Below, piece after piece: positions 51,724 through 61,227 of a DNA stretch of 64,000 nucleotides (positions are counted from its first letter, which is position 1; every line of letters begins with the position of its first letter). Location of the stretch: the NCBI RefSeq assembly GCF_947039875.1, contig NZ_CAMRAN010000017.1, positions 1-64,000 on the forward strand, given 5' to 3'. Both the position numbers and the translations under genes were made by a program. A model generated the notes under the pieces. That model worked only from the letters and a program-made list of their open reading frames with translations. It had not been told where the DNA came from and made no database searches. This DNA comes from an uncultured Photobacterium sp. GTDB taxonomy: Bacteria > Pseudomonadota > Gammaproteobacteria > Enterobacterales > Vibrionaceae.

Positions 51724-52482
51724 ATGATACAATGGATGAAGTATCCATTATTTTCTTGTTTGCTGTTGGCCGGATGTGCCACTGTGACAGTAGAAGATAG
51801 CGCAGAACGATTTAATGCCATTGATGCTGCTGAAGCTCGAATGACATTAGGGTTAAACTATTTAAAAGTAGGCCAATGGCAACGCGCTCGTGAAAATTTG
51901 GAGCAAGCTTTAAGCTATGCGCCTGATTATTATCGTGTTCAAAATGCTATGGCCTATTATTATCAAAAGGTTGATGAAAAAGAATCTGCAGAAAAAATGT
52001 ATAAGCAAGCGTTAAGGGATTCGCCTCGAAACGGTGATGTACTTAATAATTATGGGGCCTTTTTGTGTAGCGAAGGGCGCTATGATGAAGCGATTGATAC
52101 GTTTGTTAAAGCCATTAATCAACCTTATTATTATCTTATTTCAGCAAGTTATGAAAACGCAGGTTTATGTAGCCGCAAACAAGGCGATGACTTACAGGCG
52201 ATAGATTATTTTGAAAAAGCACTTTCACATGATCCATATCGCCCAAAATCAATGTTGCAACTGGCGCAGTTAGAATTAGAGGCTAATAATTATAAAGACG
52301 CTCGCGTACGGTTGCTTAAATTTAATAAGCGATATGGATATACAGCAAATAGTTTGTTGTTGCTCATTCAATTAGAAAACCAAAATGGACGGTTAACTTT
52401 GGTCAATAAATACGCTAACCTATTAAAAGAACAATTTCCTAATTCTCAGCAATATCAGAATTATCTAGCCAATGAATATTGA
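51724..52482 (+). CDS. pilF: Type IV pilus biogenesis lipoprotein PilF/PilW
   Basis: A 252-residue TPR protein with a lipoprotein signal (LLLAGC, lipidated C18). Several TPR repeats follow from about residue 40 to 220 (GLNYLKVGQWQRARENLEQAL and NYGAFLCSEGRYDEAIDTF among them, separately). PilF helps secretin assembly in type IV pili. The gene overlaps the rodZ start by 11 bases. No pilus genes are nearby, but the rlmN-pilF-rodZ order is standard. Confidence 0.93.
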   Translation: MIQWMKYPLFSCLLLAGCATVTVEDSAERFNAIDAAEARMTLGLNYLKVGQWQRARENLEQALSYAPDYYRVQNAMAYYYQKVDEKESAEKMYKQALRDSPRNGDVLNNYGAFLCSEGRYDEAIDTFVKAINQPYYYLISASYENAGLCSRKQGDDLQAIDYFEKALSHDPYRPKSMLQLAQLELEANNYKDARVRLLKFNKRYGYTANSLLLLIQLENQNGRLTLVNKYANLLKEQFPNSQQYQNYLANEY

Positions 52483-53428
52483 AAATAACGACTCACCACA
52501 GCCAGACAATATTGTACGTCCGGGCGATATGCTTCGCCAAGCGCGTGAACAACAGGGTTACTCGCAACTAGATATAGCTAATCGATTACGGTTACGTTTG
52601 TCTGTGATTAACGATATTGAAAGTAACTGTTTCGACAGTGAACAAATATCAACATTTACTCGAGGGTATGTTAGATCGTATGCAAAGTATGTAGGGTTAG
52701 ATGACGTTGCTGTTGTCGCTTTACTGGATGATTATGGTCACTCCAAACCTAAAGCCCAAGAAATGCAAAGTTTCTCACGCCGCACTAACCGTGAAGCGCA
52801 TGACAATCGTATAATGGGGCTAACATGGATCCTTGCGGTTATTTTTGTTGGTGTAACTGCTGTGTGGTGGTGGCAAAATAGCCATTTAGATCGAGATACA
52901 ACGCCAGTCGTTGATGCTGCTAAGGTAACCCCAGCAACAGAAACAACCTCTACGGCTGCGGTAGTTACGTCTCCAGCAATTGAGACTCCCACAGCAGTGG
53001 TAACTGATGGTACACCATCAACGGCTTCTGCTGCAGTTACTACGTCTGTTAATCCTGTTGATGTGCCAACGCCAGCAGTGATAACTGATGCGACTACAAC
53101 GATAGCTGACCCTGTAGCAGCAACAACAGTCGCTGAAATGAAAGAGCCAGTAGTAGCAACGCCAGCGGCAATAACCGAGGTTGAAGCTGCCCCAGCATTA
53201 CAATTGGCCTTTACTGCTGATTGCTGGGTTGATATTCGTGATGCCAATGGTAAACGTCTCGAAAGTGGTATTAAGACTGCAGGTCAAACAGTTGATATTA
53301 ATGGTAAGGCACCATTTCGCGTTCGACTTGGTGCGCCGAGTGCCGTTAAAATAGAACTTAAAGGGCAACCTTTCGATCTTAGTCGTTATCCGGCAGGTCG
53401 ACCTATAACGTTAACATTGCCGCAGTAA
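52472..53428 (+). CDS. rodZ: Cytoskeleton protein RodZ
   Basis: A 318-residue bitopic protein linking MreB to the cell-wall elongation machinery. An N-terminal Cro-like helix-turn-helix (about 17-80: GDMLRQAREQQGYSQLDIA) is followed by one membrane span (about 115-133, WILAVIFVGVTAVWWW). A long Ala/Thr/Val/Pro linker (about 140-245) leads to a C-terminal beta domain (ADCWVDIRDANGKRL). It overlaps pilF by 11 bases and precedes ispG by 17. Confidence 0.95.
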   Translation: MNIENNDSPQPDNIVRPGDMLRQAREQQGYSQLDIANRLRLRLSVINDIESNCFDSEQISTFTRGYVRSYAKYVGLDDVAVVALLDDYGHSKPKAQEMQSFSRRTNREAHDNRIMGLTWILAVIFVGVTAVWWWQNSHLDRDTTPVVDAAKVTPATETTSTAAVVTSPAIETPTAVVTDGTPSTASAAVTTSVNPVDVPTPAVITDATTTIADPVAATTVAEMKEPVVATPAAITEVEAAPALQLAFTADCWVDIRDANGKRLESGIKTAGQTVDINGKAPFRVRLGAPSAVKIELKGQPFDLSRYPAGRPITLTLPQ

Positions 53429-53445
53429 TTAGAGAATGATAAGAC

Positions 53446-54558
53446 ATGCATAACGAATCACCCATTATACGTCGCCAATCAAGCCGAATTTATGTCGGTA
53501 ATGTGCCTATTGGTGATGGCGCTCCAATTGCCGTTCAATCAATGACTAACACGCTTACTACTGATGTTGATGCAACGGTAGCTCAAATTCGTGCATTGGA
53601 AAAAGTAGGAGCTGATATTGTACGTGTTTCTGTACCGACAATGGATGCTGCTGAGGCGTTTAAACTGATCAAACAGCAAGTTAATGTACCATTAGTTGCT
53701 GATATTCATTTTGATTACCGCATCGCATTAAAAGTTGCTGAATATGGCGTGGATTGTTTACGTATTAACCCAGGCAATATTGGTCGTGAAGATCGTATTC
53801 GTGCTGTGGTTGAATGTGCGCGTGATAAAAACATTCCGATTCGAATCGGGGTTAACGGCGGTTCGTTAGAAAAAGAAATTCAACAAAAATACGGTGAGCC
53901 AACACCCGCAGCATTGGTTGAATCAGCGCTGCGCCATGTTGAAATTTTAGACCGCCTGAATTTTGATCAATTCAAAGTCAGTGTTAAAGCTTCGGATGTG
54001 TTTTTAGCGGTTGAGTCTTACCGTCAGTTAGCAAAACAAATTGTACAGCCGCTGCATTTAGGTATCACAGAGGCGGGCGGTGCGCGCGCTGGATCCGTGA
54101 AATCTGCGGTTGGTTTAGGAATGTTGCTTGCAGAAGGCATTGGCGATACCTTACGTATCTCATTAGCAGCAGATCCTGTTGAAGAGATCAAAGTGGGTTT
54201 TGATATTTTAAAATCATTACGCATTCGTTCGCGCGGCATTAATTTTATCGCGTGTCCAACGTGTTCTCGTCAAGAATTTGATGTCATTGCGACTGTTAAT
54301 GCATTAGAGCAGCGTTTAGAAGACATTATCACACCGATGGATGTTTCTATTATTGGTTGTGTAGTGAATGGCCCTGGTGAAGCAGAGGCTTCTCACTTAG
54401 GTATTGCTGGCGGTAATCGTAAGAGTGCTTTCTATGAAGATGGTATTCGTCAAAAAGAGCGTTTTGATAATGATAACGTTATTGATCTGCTTGAGGCGAA
54501 AATCCGCGCAAAAGCCTCAATGTTAAACCTAAACAATCGCATTGATATTACGCAATAG
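53446..54558 (+). CDS. ispG: 4-hydroxy-3-methylbut-2-enyl diphosphate synthase IspG
   Basis: A 370-residue [4Fe-4S] enzyme of the non-mevalonate isoprenoid pathway. The start is [23 protein letters not shown] split by family-typical residues. The cluster cysteines are in [12 protein letters not shown] and [13 protein letters not shown]. It lies between rodZ and hisS, as in E. coli. Confidence 0.98.
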   Translation: MHNESPIIRRQSSRIYVGNVPIGDGAPIAVQSMTNTLTTDVDATVAQIRALEKVGADIVRVSVPTMDAAEAFKLIKQQVNVPLVADIHFDYRIALKVAEYGVDCLRINPGNIGREDRIRAVVECARDKNIPIRIGVNGGSLEKEIQQKYGEPTPAALVESALRHVEILDRLNFDQFKVSVKASDVFLAVESYRQLAKQIVQPLHLGITEAGGARAGSVKSAVGLGMLLAEGIGDTLRISLAADPVEEIKVGFDILKSLRIRSRGINFIACPTCSRQEFDVIATVNALEQRLEDIITPMDVSIIGCVVNGPGEAEASHLGIAGGNRKSAFYEDGIRQKERFDNDNVIDLLEAKIRAKASMLNLNNRIDITQ

Positions 54559-54563
54559 GATAA

Positions 54564-54608
54564 AATAGTAAAAACCATACTGTTATTGTGACAGTGTGGT
54601 TCACTATT
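54564..54608 (+). other. Stable intercistronic hairpin between ispG and hisS
   Basis: AACCATACTGT pairs with ACAGTGTGGTT over 11 bp (loop TATTGTG), and AATAGT/ACTATT extends the stem outside. There is no T run, so it looks more like an mRNA-stabilising or processing structure than a terminator. Confidence 0.6.
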
Positions 54609-54661
54609 TCTGCAATAAATTATATATTCGATCTAAATCCCCATCGAAACTGAGAATAATC

Positions 54662-55930
54662 GTGGCGAAACAAATTCAAGCAATTCGAGGCATGAACGAT
54701 TGCCTTCCAACACAAACTCCACTTTGGCAAAAAGTCGAAGGCACAGTTAAACAAGTGATCAGTGCATATGGTTACAATGAAATACGTATGCCAATTGTTG
54801 AGTCGACACATTTGTTTAAACGTGCGATCGGTGAAGTTACTGATGTTGTTGAAAAAGAAATGTACACTTTTGAGGATCGTAATGGCGATAGTTTAACATT
54901 ACGTCCAGAAGGTACAGCTAGCTGTGTGCGTGCGGGTGTTGAAAATGGTCTGCTATACAATCAAGAACAGCGCCTATGGTACATGGGTCCAATGTTCCGC
55001 CATGAGCGTCCACAAAAAGGCCGTTACCGTCAATTCCATCAAGTTGGTGTAGAAGTATTTGGTATTGATGGTCCTGATGTTGATGCTGAACTTATCATGA
55101 TGACAGCACGTTTATGGCGTGAGCTTGGTATTAATGACCATGTTCGTCTAGAGTTAAACTCTATTGGTTCACTGCAAGCACGTGCAAATTACCGTGTTGC
55201 ACTGATTGCGTTCCTTGAACAGCATATGGACGTGTTAGACGAAGATGCTAAGCGCCGCATGTACACCAACCCATTGCGTGTTTTAGATACTAAGAACCCT
55301 GCGATTCAAGAAATTCTTGTTGATGCGCCAATGCTTTCTGCGTACCTAGATCCAGAATCACAACAACATTTTACTGGATTATGTGAACTATTAGACGCTG
55401 CGGGCATCAAATATCAAGTAAATGAACGCCTTGTGCGTGGTTTAGATTATTATAACCGTACTGTATTTGAGTGGATCACTGATAGCTTAGGTGCACAAGG
55501 TACAGTATGTGGTGGTGGTCGTTATGACGGTCTAGTTGAACAACTAGGTGGTAAAGCAACCTCATCAGTTGGTTTTGCTATGGGACTTGAACGCTTAGTA
55601 TTATTAATGGAAGCATTAGAGCAAGACGATGTTCGTCGTTCGGTTGATGTGTACATGGTAACAGCTGGAGAAGGAACTTTAGCAGCAGGTATGATGCTTG
55701 CAGAAAAATTACGTGATCAATTACCTCAGTTACGCGTTATGTCTAACTTTGGTGGTGGTAATTTTAAAAAGCAATTTAAACGCGCTGATAACGTAGGTGC
55801 AGCAATTGCATTGGTTCTTGGTGAAAATGAAATGGTAGAAAACACCGTCGTAGTTAAAGATTTACATGGCGGTGAACAAATTACTATGGCACAGGATGAG
55901 GTTGCAGCGAAGCTGGCAGCACTGATTTAA
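54662..55930 (+). CDS. hisS: Histidyl-tRNA synthetase
   Basis: A 422-residue class II synthetase (E. coli 424). Motifs seen are [41 protein letters not shown] (motif 2), [13 protein letters not shown] (histidine motif) and [14 protein letters not shown] (motif 3). I start it at GTG 54662 ([13 protein letters not shown]), the family start. The frame continues upstream to 54596 but runs through the intercistronic hairpin region. Confidence 0.97.
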   Translation: MAKQIQAIRGMNDCLPTQTPLWQKVEGTVKQVISAYGYNEIRMPIVESTHLFKRAIGEVTDVVEKEMYTFEDRNGDSLTLRPEGTASCVRAGVENGLLYNQEQRLWYMGPMFRHERPQKGRYRQFHQVGVEVFGIDGPDVDAELIMMTARLWRELGINDHVRLELNSIGSLQARANYRVALIAFLEQHMDVLDEDAKRRMYTNPLRVLDTKNPAIQEILVDAPMLSAYLDPESQQHFTGLCELLDAAGIKYQVNERLVRGLDYYNRTVFEWITDSLGAQGTVCGGGRYDGLVEQLGGKATSSVGFAMGLERLVLLMEALEQDDVRRSVDVYMVTAGEGTLAAGMMLAEKLRDQLPQLRVMSNFGGGNFKKQFKRADNVGAAIALVLGENEMVENTVVVKDLHGGEQITMAQDEVAAKLAALI

Positions 55931-55943
55931 GAGAGGACAGGAA

Positions 55944-56555
55944 GTGAACGACTACGCCACAGAAGAACAACAGGTTGAAGCGATAAAATCGTGGTGGCAA
56001 GAGAACGGCAAAGCCGTTGTTCTAGGCGCCGTGATTGGTTTAGGTGGTCTATTAGGTTGGCGTTACTACCAGTCTGAAGTCCATGCTGCGAAACATTTAG
56101 CATCTGACTCCTATACTCAAGTAGTTACAGCTCTCGACAATAATAGTAAAACTGCAGTTACTGAAGCGCAAACGTTCATCAAAGCTAACAAAGACAGTCA
56201 ATATGCAGTTCTTGCTGCGTTACAATTAGCAAAAGTTCAAGTTGAAAATAATCATCTTGACGGTGCGATTGAACAACTTAATTGGGTGATCAGTAACACT
56301 AAAGATAACGCTATTTTACCGTTAGCAGTAACACGTCTAGCACGTATTTACGCAGAACAGCAGAAATTCACTGAAGCGTTAGCTGAACTGAAAAAAGTAA
56401 CGATTCCAAGCTGGAATGAAAATATTGCAGAATTACGCGGTGATATCTTACTGCAAAAAGGCGATATTCAAGCAGCTCGTGATGCATATATAGAAGCTCA
56501 GCAAGATGGTTCATCACCAGCATTGCAAATGAAGCTTAATGACTTAGCTCAATAA
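55944..56555 (+). CDS. yfgM: YfgM, ancillary SecYEG translocon subunit
   Basis: 203 residues with one membrane span near the N-terminus (VVLGAVIGLGGLLGWRYY, about 25-42) and a periplasmic TPR-like domain. YfgM binds SecYEG with PpiD and hands exported proteins to periplasmic chaperones. GTG start at 55944 with AGGA upstream. It lies between hisS (13 bases) and bamB (10 bases). Confidence 0.95.
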   Translation: MNDYATEEQQVEAIKSWWQENGKAVVLGAVIGLGGLLGWRYYQSEVHAAKHLASDSYTQVVTALDNNSKTAVTEAQTFIKANKDSQYAVLAALQLAKVQVENNHLDGAIEQLNWVISNTKDNAILPLAVTRLARIYAEQQKFTEALAELKKVTIPSWNENIAELRGDILLQKGDIQAARDAYIEAQQDGSSPALQMKLNDLAQ

Positions 56556-56565
56556 GGCGAACATA

Positions 56566-57729
56566 ATGCATAAGGTGTTAAAACGCGCTTTAGCCGTAAC
56601 AATTGCTGTGAGCGTATTATCTGGTTGTGCGAGCGAAGTTGATTCTATTCATATGGCACCATTGCCTAAAGTAGACAATACTTTTACGCCCAAAACAGAT
56701 TGGAGTCGTAGTGTTGGTGACGGTGTTTCTGGTTACTATTCAAAGCTAACGCCTGCTGTTGGTCTGAATAAAGTCTTTGTTGCTGATCGTACTGGTTTAG
56801 TTGAAGCTTTAGATTCTAGTAACGGTAAAGTGTTATGGAAAAATGATTTAGAGAAAAAGACCAGCGTTAAAATTTCTGGAGGCTTAGTTTTAGCTGAAGG
56901 AAAAATCTTTATCGGTACTGAAAATGCTGACGTAATAGCATTAGATGCTGCAACTGGTAAAGAAGTTTGGCGTGCTAAAGTGGCTGGTGAAGTATTATCA
57001 CAACCTTTAGTTGATAGCGGTATTGTTGTTGTGAATACTAGTAATGGTGTGCTTGAAGCACTTAATGCTGATACAGGTAAGAGCAAATGGCAAATCAGCA
57101 ATGAGATACCAACGTTAACATTACGTGGTACAAGCTCTCCCGTTGCGATTTCTGGTGGTGTTTTTTGGGGGCTATCAAATGGCCGTTTAGAAGGCGCGAT
57201 CTTAAATGATGGTCGTGTGCTATGGCAGCAAACCATTTCAACACCTAAAGGTTCCACTGAAATTGATCGTTTAGTGGATGTTGATGCCGCTCCTGTAATT
57301 TCTGGCGATCGTTTATATGCTATCGGCTATAATGGTTCATTAGTATCGATTGATCTTCGCAGTGGTCAAATTGCGTGGAAACGTAATTATTCATCAGCAA
57401 CTAATTTTGTTGTGGATGGTAACGAGTTGTTCTTAGTAACAGCTAAAGATCACATCGTCGCGGTTGATGGACGTAGTGGTACTGAGCTATGGCAAAATAA
57501 AGATCTTCAATACCGTCAACTAAGTGCACCTGCAGTTATTGATGGCTATTTAGTGGTAGGTGATGCTGAAGGTTATCTACATTGGTTAGATACTCAATCT
57601 GGTGAATTTGTTTCACAAGAATCAATTGACGGTAGTGGTATTGCGGTTCCACCCGTTGCACTTGATGACAATAGCTTTATTGTTGTTACCCGTGATGGTG
57701 AAATCAACAAAATGCAAATATCGAAATAA
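56566..57729 (+). CDS. bamB: Outer-membrane assembly lipoprotein BamB
   Basis: A 387-residue eight-bladed beta-propeller lipoprotein of the BAM complex. The signal ends VLSGC with lipidated C21. PQQ-type propeller repeats such as VEALDSSNGKVLWKNDL, VIALDAATGKEVWRAKV and LVSIDLRSGQIAWKRNY recur through the protein. A strong terminator follows. Confidence 0.97.
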   Translation: MHKVLKRALAVTIAVSVLSGCASEVDSIHMAPLPKVDNTFTPKTDWSRSVGDGVSGYYSKLTPAVGLNKVFVADRTGLVEALDSSNGKVLWKNDLEKKTSVKISGGLVLAEGKIFIGTENADVIALDAATGKEVWRAKVAGEVLSQPLVDSGIVVVNTSNGVLEALNADTGKSKWQISNEIPTLTLRGTSSPVAISGGVFWGLSNGRLEGAILNDGRVLWQQTISTPKGSTEIDRLVDVDAAPVISGDRLYAIGYNGSLVSIDLRSGQIAWKRNYSSATNFVVDGNELFLVTAKDHIVAVDGRSGTELWQNKDLQYRQLSAPAVIDGYLVVGDAEGYLHWLDTQSGEFVSQESIDGSGIAVPPVALDDNSFIVVTRDGEINKMQISK

Positions 57730-57758
57730 GTCGGTATACTGTCGCTAGATTAATTTGT

Positions 57759-57797
57759 CGGCTCCAGCTGTCTTATGCAGTTGGAGCCGTTGTTGTT
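57759..57797 (+). terminator. Rho-independent terminator of bamB
   Basis: CGGCTCCAGCTG (57759-57770) pairs with CAGTTGGAGCCG (57778-57789) with one G-U pair, followed by TTGTTGTT. It isolates der from the hisS-yfgM-bamB transcript. Confidence 0.85.
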
Positions 57798-57905
57798 ATA
57801 TCCGTTGTGTATATTATTGTCGGATGAAGATAAGTAAATATGCTTATTTGAGGCAAGAATGAGCGGTAAAATGTCAATTAAGACTATGAAAAGTAAGAGG
57901 TAGTT

Positions 57906-59411
57906 ATGATTCCTGTTGTTGCCCTTGTCGGGCGCCCAAACGTGGGTAAATCGACGTTGTTCAATCGTCTTACCCGCACGAGGGATGCACTAGTTGCAGA
58001 CTTTCCTGGTTTAACTAGGGATCGTAAATACGGTAGAGCTGAGCTAGAAGAGCACGAATTTATTGTTATTGATACCGGCGGTATTGATGGCACAGAGGAA
58101 GGTGTTGAAACCAAAATGGCTGAACAGTCATTAGCGGCAATCGAAGAAGCAGACGTTGTACTGTTCCTTGTTGATGGTCGTGCGGGATTAACTTCTGCTG
58201 ATGAAGCAATTGCAAAACACCTTCGCAGCCGTGAAAAGCCAACATTTTTAGTGGTTAACAAAGTTGACGGTATTGATCCTGATACTGCTTGTGCTGAGTT
58301 TTGGCGCTTAGGCGTTGATGCGATGTTCCAAATTGCAGCAACTCAAAACCGCGGTGTAACGGCGTTGATGGAGCGTGCATTAGCACCATTCTCTGATAAG
58401 TTAAATGCAGAGTTAGCGGCTGAAAATGGTGAAGATGGCGAACTAACGCTTGAAGACTTAACTTCAGTTGAAGACATCGAGAAAGCAAACCTTTCTGAAG
58501 AAGATGCTGAAGCTGCCTACAAACGTCTACAAGAACAACCAATTAAGATGGCTATCATTGGTCGTCCTAATGTGGGTAAATCAACGTTAACTAACCGTAT
58601 TCTTGGTGAAGAACGTGTTGTTGTTTACGATATGCCGGGAACAACACGTGACTCTATTTACATTCCAATGGAACGTGATGGCCAAGAATACGTATTGATT
58701 GATACCGCAGGTGTTCGTCGTCGTAAGAATATGAGCATGGCGGTTGAGAAGTTTTCTGTTATTCAAACATTGAAAGCTATCGAAGATGCTAACGTTGTAT
58801 TGTTAGTCATTGATGCGCGTGAAAATATCTCAGATCAGGATTTAAGCCTACTTGGTTTTGTTCTGAACTCAGGTCGTTCATTAGTGATTGCAGTTAATAA
58901 GTGGGATGGTTTAGATAACGACGTTAAAGAGCGTGTTAAATCTGAACTTGATCGTCGTCTTGGTTTTGTTGACTTTGCACGCATTCACTTTATTTCTGCA
59001 CTACACGGTACTGGTGTTGGTCACTTATATGAATCAGTTATTGAAGCATATAAGTCAGCAACTAAGCGTATTAGTACATCACTGCTAACCCGTATTATGC
59101 AAATGGCGCAAGATGATCACCAGCCACCAATGATTCGTGGCCGTCGTGTGAAACTAAAATATGCCCATGCTGGTGGTTACAACCCACCGATTATTGTTAT
59201 TCACGGTAACCAAGTAAATGACCTTCCTGGTTCTTACAAACGTTACTTGATGAACTACTACCGTAAGTCATTAGAAATGATGGGTACACCTATTCGAATT
59301 CAATTCCAGAATAGTGAAAACCCATTTGAAACAACAAAGCAGAAGTTGACTGTTTCTCAAGAACGTCAACGTAAGCGCTTAACGAGTGCTTTACACGATC
59401 GCAGAAAGTAA
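57906..59411 (+). CDS. der: Ribosome-assembly GTPase Der (EngA)
   Basis: A 501-residue protein with two GTPase domains in tandem: the first P-loop GRPNVGKST is near residue 9 and the second, also GRPNVGKST, near residue 219. An acidic linker (about 165-205) separates them, and a C-terminal KH-like domain starts near residue 390. Der is needed for 50S subunit maturation. The ribosome site AGAGG lies six bases upstream. Confidence 0.98.
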   Translation: MIPVVALVGRPNVGKSTLFNRLTRTRDALVADFPGLTRDRKYGRAELEEHEFIVIDTGGIDGTEEGVETKMAEQSLAAIEEADVVLFLVDGRAGLTSADEAIAKHLRSREKPTFLVVNKVDGIDPDTACAEFWRLGVDAMFQIAATQNRGVTALMERALAPFSDKLNAELAAENGEDGELTLEDLTSVEDIEKANLSEEDAEAAYKRLQEQPIKMAIIGRPNVGKSTLTNRILGEERVVVYDMPGTTRDSIYIPMERDGQEYVLIDTAGVRRRKNMSMAVEKFSVIQTLKAIEDANVVLLVIDARENISDQDLSLLGFVLNSGRSLVIAVNKWDGLDNDVKERVKSELDRRLGFVDFARIHFISALHGTGVGHLYESVIEAYKSATKRISTSLLTRIMQMAQDDHQPPMIRGRRVKLKYAHAGGYNPPIIVIHGNQVNDLPGSYKRYLMNYYRKSLEMMGTPIRIQFQNSENPFETTKQKLTVSQERQRKRLTSALHDRRK

Positions 59412-59444
59412 TATTAGCGGTTAAGTGTGTTGTCTCTAAATGTG

Positions 59445-59473
59445 AAAGCCCAACCATAGTGTTGGGCTTTTTT
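59445..59473 (+). terminator. Rho-independent terminator of der
   Basis: AAAGCCCAAC (59445-59454), loop CATAGT, GTTGGGCTTT (59461-59470), more T residues. Confidence 0.95.
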
Positions 59474-59487
59474 ATAAGGAAAATATC

Positions 59488-60396
59488 ATGGCAGCTGTTA
59501 CACCAATGATTGCGACACCAATAATGATCAATCCAACCACCGTTTTTTTTACACAAAATAGATGGCAAATAACTACGACAGTTGTTTGTTCTATTGTTAC
59601 TGAAAATGGCGGTACATGGATTGTTACTGAACAAACACCCTTTCATCCAGTGAGTCATATTTGGCCTGATCATCCAGCAGATCGTGGTGACTTAGTGTTT
59701 CAAACCGAGCAATACCCGGTGATAGACTGTGTAGTGGGAGCGATAGAAATAGCGACTCAGCAACTGTATATTGCCGCCGATATTCCCGTTAAGCGTGATA
59801 CTGATGGCTGGGTATTTGTTGTGGTGCACCATATAGCATTAGCAATAACTCTGTGTGTTGGTGAAGAGGTAACACTGGTGGTTGATAAAGCGTATCAACA
59901 GAGTTTGAGTCGTGGTCACAGTGGTGGTCATTTATCATCATTAGCGTTAAATAAGGTATTACATACTGATTTTTGGCGGAAAGATTCGAGTCGATGTGAT
60001 GAACTTGGGCATTATGATTTTCATAGTTATGCGCAAGAAAAAAGTATTGTCAGTGAAAATTGCAGCACCGATTATTATCGCTTAGGTAAGACCTTGCGTA
60101 AAAGAGGCCTAAATAGTTCAGAGATGGTGGCGAACTTAGCTGAAATAACATTGCGTATGAATCAGCAGCTTGCACAATGGCTGCTATTAGCGACGCCGAT
60201 AGTAATGCGTCGCGAAGGTGATGCTTTAACCGATTCGCGCTATTGGCAATGTGATCTTGGTGATGAGGGGATAATTGAAATTCCCTGTGGCGGAACACAG
60301 GCAACTTCCTTAGCAGAATATCACGCGCTAACGGTAAAGTTTGAGATTATCTCTGAGCAAGAAATTGTCATGATAACGACCGCCACCGTCGCGTAA
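59488..60396 (+). CDS. Divergent AlaX-like (AlaRS editing-domain) protein
   Basis: 302 residues related to the free-standing alanyl-tRNA editing proteins that remove Ser or Gly from mischarged tRNA-Ala. The region TPFHPVSHIWPDHPADRGDL (residues 50-69) corresponds to the AlaX N-terminal part, but the usual glycine-rich GGGQP is replaced. The H-x3-H zinc motif is present (H144, H148 in RGHSGGHLSS). The second half-motif reads CGGTQ (C267, Q271) where editing domains have CGGTH, so one zinc ligand is missing. It has AAGGA before the ATG and terminators on both sides. Altered metal site and substrate are inferences. Confidence 0.75.
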   Translation: MAAVTPMIATPIMINPTTVFFTQNRWQITTTVVCSIVTENGGTWIVTEQTPFHPVSHIWPDHPADRGDLVFQTEQYPVIDCVVGAIEIATQQLYIAADIPVKRDTDGWVFVVVHHIALAITLCVGEEVTLVVDKAYQQSLSRGHSGGHLSSLALNKVLHTDFWRKDSSRCDELGHYDFHSYAQEKSIVSENCSTDYYRLGKTLRKRGLNSSEMVANLAEITLRMNQQLAQWLLLATPIVMRREGDALTDSRYWQCDLGDEGIIEIPCGGTQATSLAEYHALTVKFEIISEQEIVMITTATVA

Positions 60397-60418
60397 ATAA
60401 GATGGCATTATTATTTAT

Positions 60419-60442
60419 AAATCGTCTGCGGACGATTTTTTT
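60419..60442 (+). terminator. Rho-independent terminator of the AlaX-like gene
   Basis: AAATCGTC-TGCG-GACGATTT followed by further T residues. Confidence 0.93.
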
Positions 60443-60929
60443 ATATCTGTAATTGTCTATTTTTTTATAATGTTAGTGGGATTTTTTATACTGGTGACTA
60501 TTATTGAATAAGAATAAATCGGCATTATCGAAATGTATAGCATGACAAATATGGTCAATATTTATTCTTTTTCAAGTATGATCTTAATTTATTAAATATT
60601 GGATCTGTGAGGTTTAAAGCAGAAGGGTTAGTGTTTTATCCTGTTTAAAATCCATATGCAGAATATGTAACTTATGCTTTCGGGATGTGTATTGATAAAT
60701 ATTCTTTTAGTAGCTGATCGCTGATCAGATTTAATAAACACAATGATCACCCATAAGGGTGATGATCATCTCGGGGATCATGACGGTATATTCACCATTG
60801 ATAAATCGAATTAAAGGGTAAAATATAGTTAGGGGTGTGCCTAAGATTTAAAGAATGGTGTTTAAATTTAGTAGCATCTTAGTCAATAATTTTGCATGCT
60901 AGAATAAATTCATTTAGGAGTAAAAGAGA
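60443..60929. other. Non-coding region with a GATC cluster
   Basis: About 490 AT-rich bases without a supportable gene. At 60716-60779 there are five GATC sites within 64 bp (60716, 60723, 60745, 60764, 60776), one more at 60602. The same stretch forms a perfect ATCACCC-ATAA-GGGTGAT hairpin (60746-60763). The yfgJ ribosome site TAGGAG is at its right end. Confidence 0.6.
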
Positions 60930-61160
60930 GTGATTAAAAATACTTGTCCACAATGTGAGAGTGAATTAAGTTGGAAAGATCAGGGATATTTTTGTGATTA
61001 TTGCCAACAAAAAGTGACTAAAACTGCATTTTGTCCTGATTGTTCTGAACAATTAGAAAAATTACAAGCGTGTGGCTCTGCGAGTTATTTTTGTAATTAT
61101 TGTAATGAGTTAAAATCAAAATCACGAGTAAAGGTCGTATTTAATAAAGCGGAAGATTAA
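60930..61160 (+). CDS. yfgJ: YfgJ-type zinc-ribbon protein
   Basis: 76 residues with four CxxC knuckles: CPQC, CDYC, CPDC and CNYC, enough for two zinc ribbons. GTG start with TAGGAG nine bases upstream. It resembles E. coli YfgJ, which also lies near der and xseA. Function is unknown. It converges on xseA across a perfect hairpin. Confidence 0.88.
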   Translation: MIKNTCPQCESELSWKDQGYFCDYCQQKVTKTAFCPDCSEQLEKLQACGSASYFCNYCNELKSKSRVKVVFNKAED

Positions 61161-61175
61161 TCTTTTAACGCTATC

Positions 61176-61206
61176 ATGCCGCAATAAAAGAGTGCTATTG
61201 CGGCAT
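61176..61206. terminator. Hairpin between convergent yfgJ and xseA
   Basis: ATGCCGCAATA (61176-61186) and TATTGCGGCAT (61196-61206) form a perfect 11-bp stem with a nine-base loop. It lacks a T run on either side, so its terminator strength is uncertain. Confidence 0.65.
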
Positions 61207-61227
61207 TGAAGAGTGATGGGGCGAGAA

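Noticed and set aside
52738-53247. 169-residue Ala/Val/Thr-rich ORF on the minus strand
   Set aside because: It is antisense to the low-complexity linker of RodZ.
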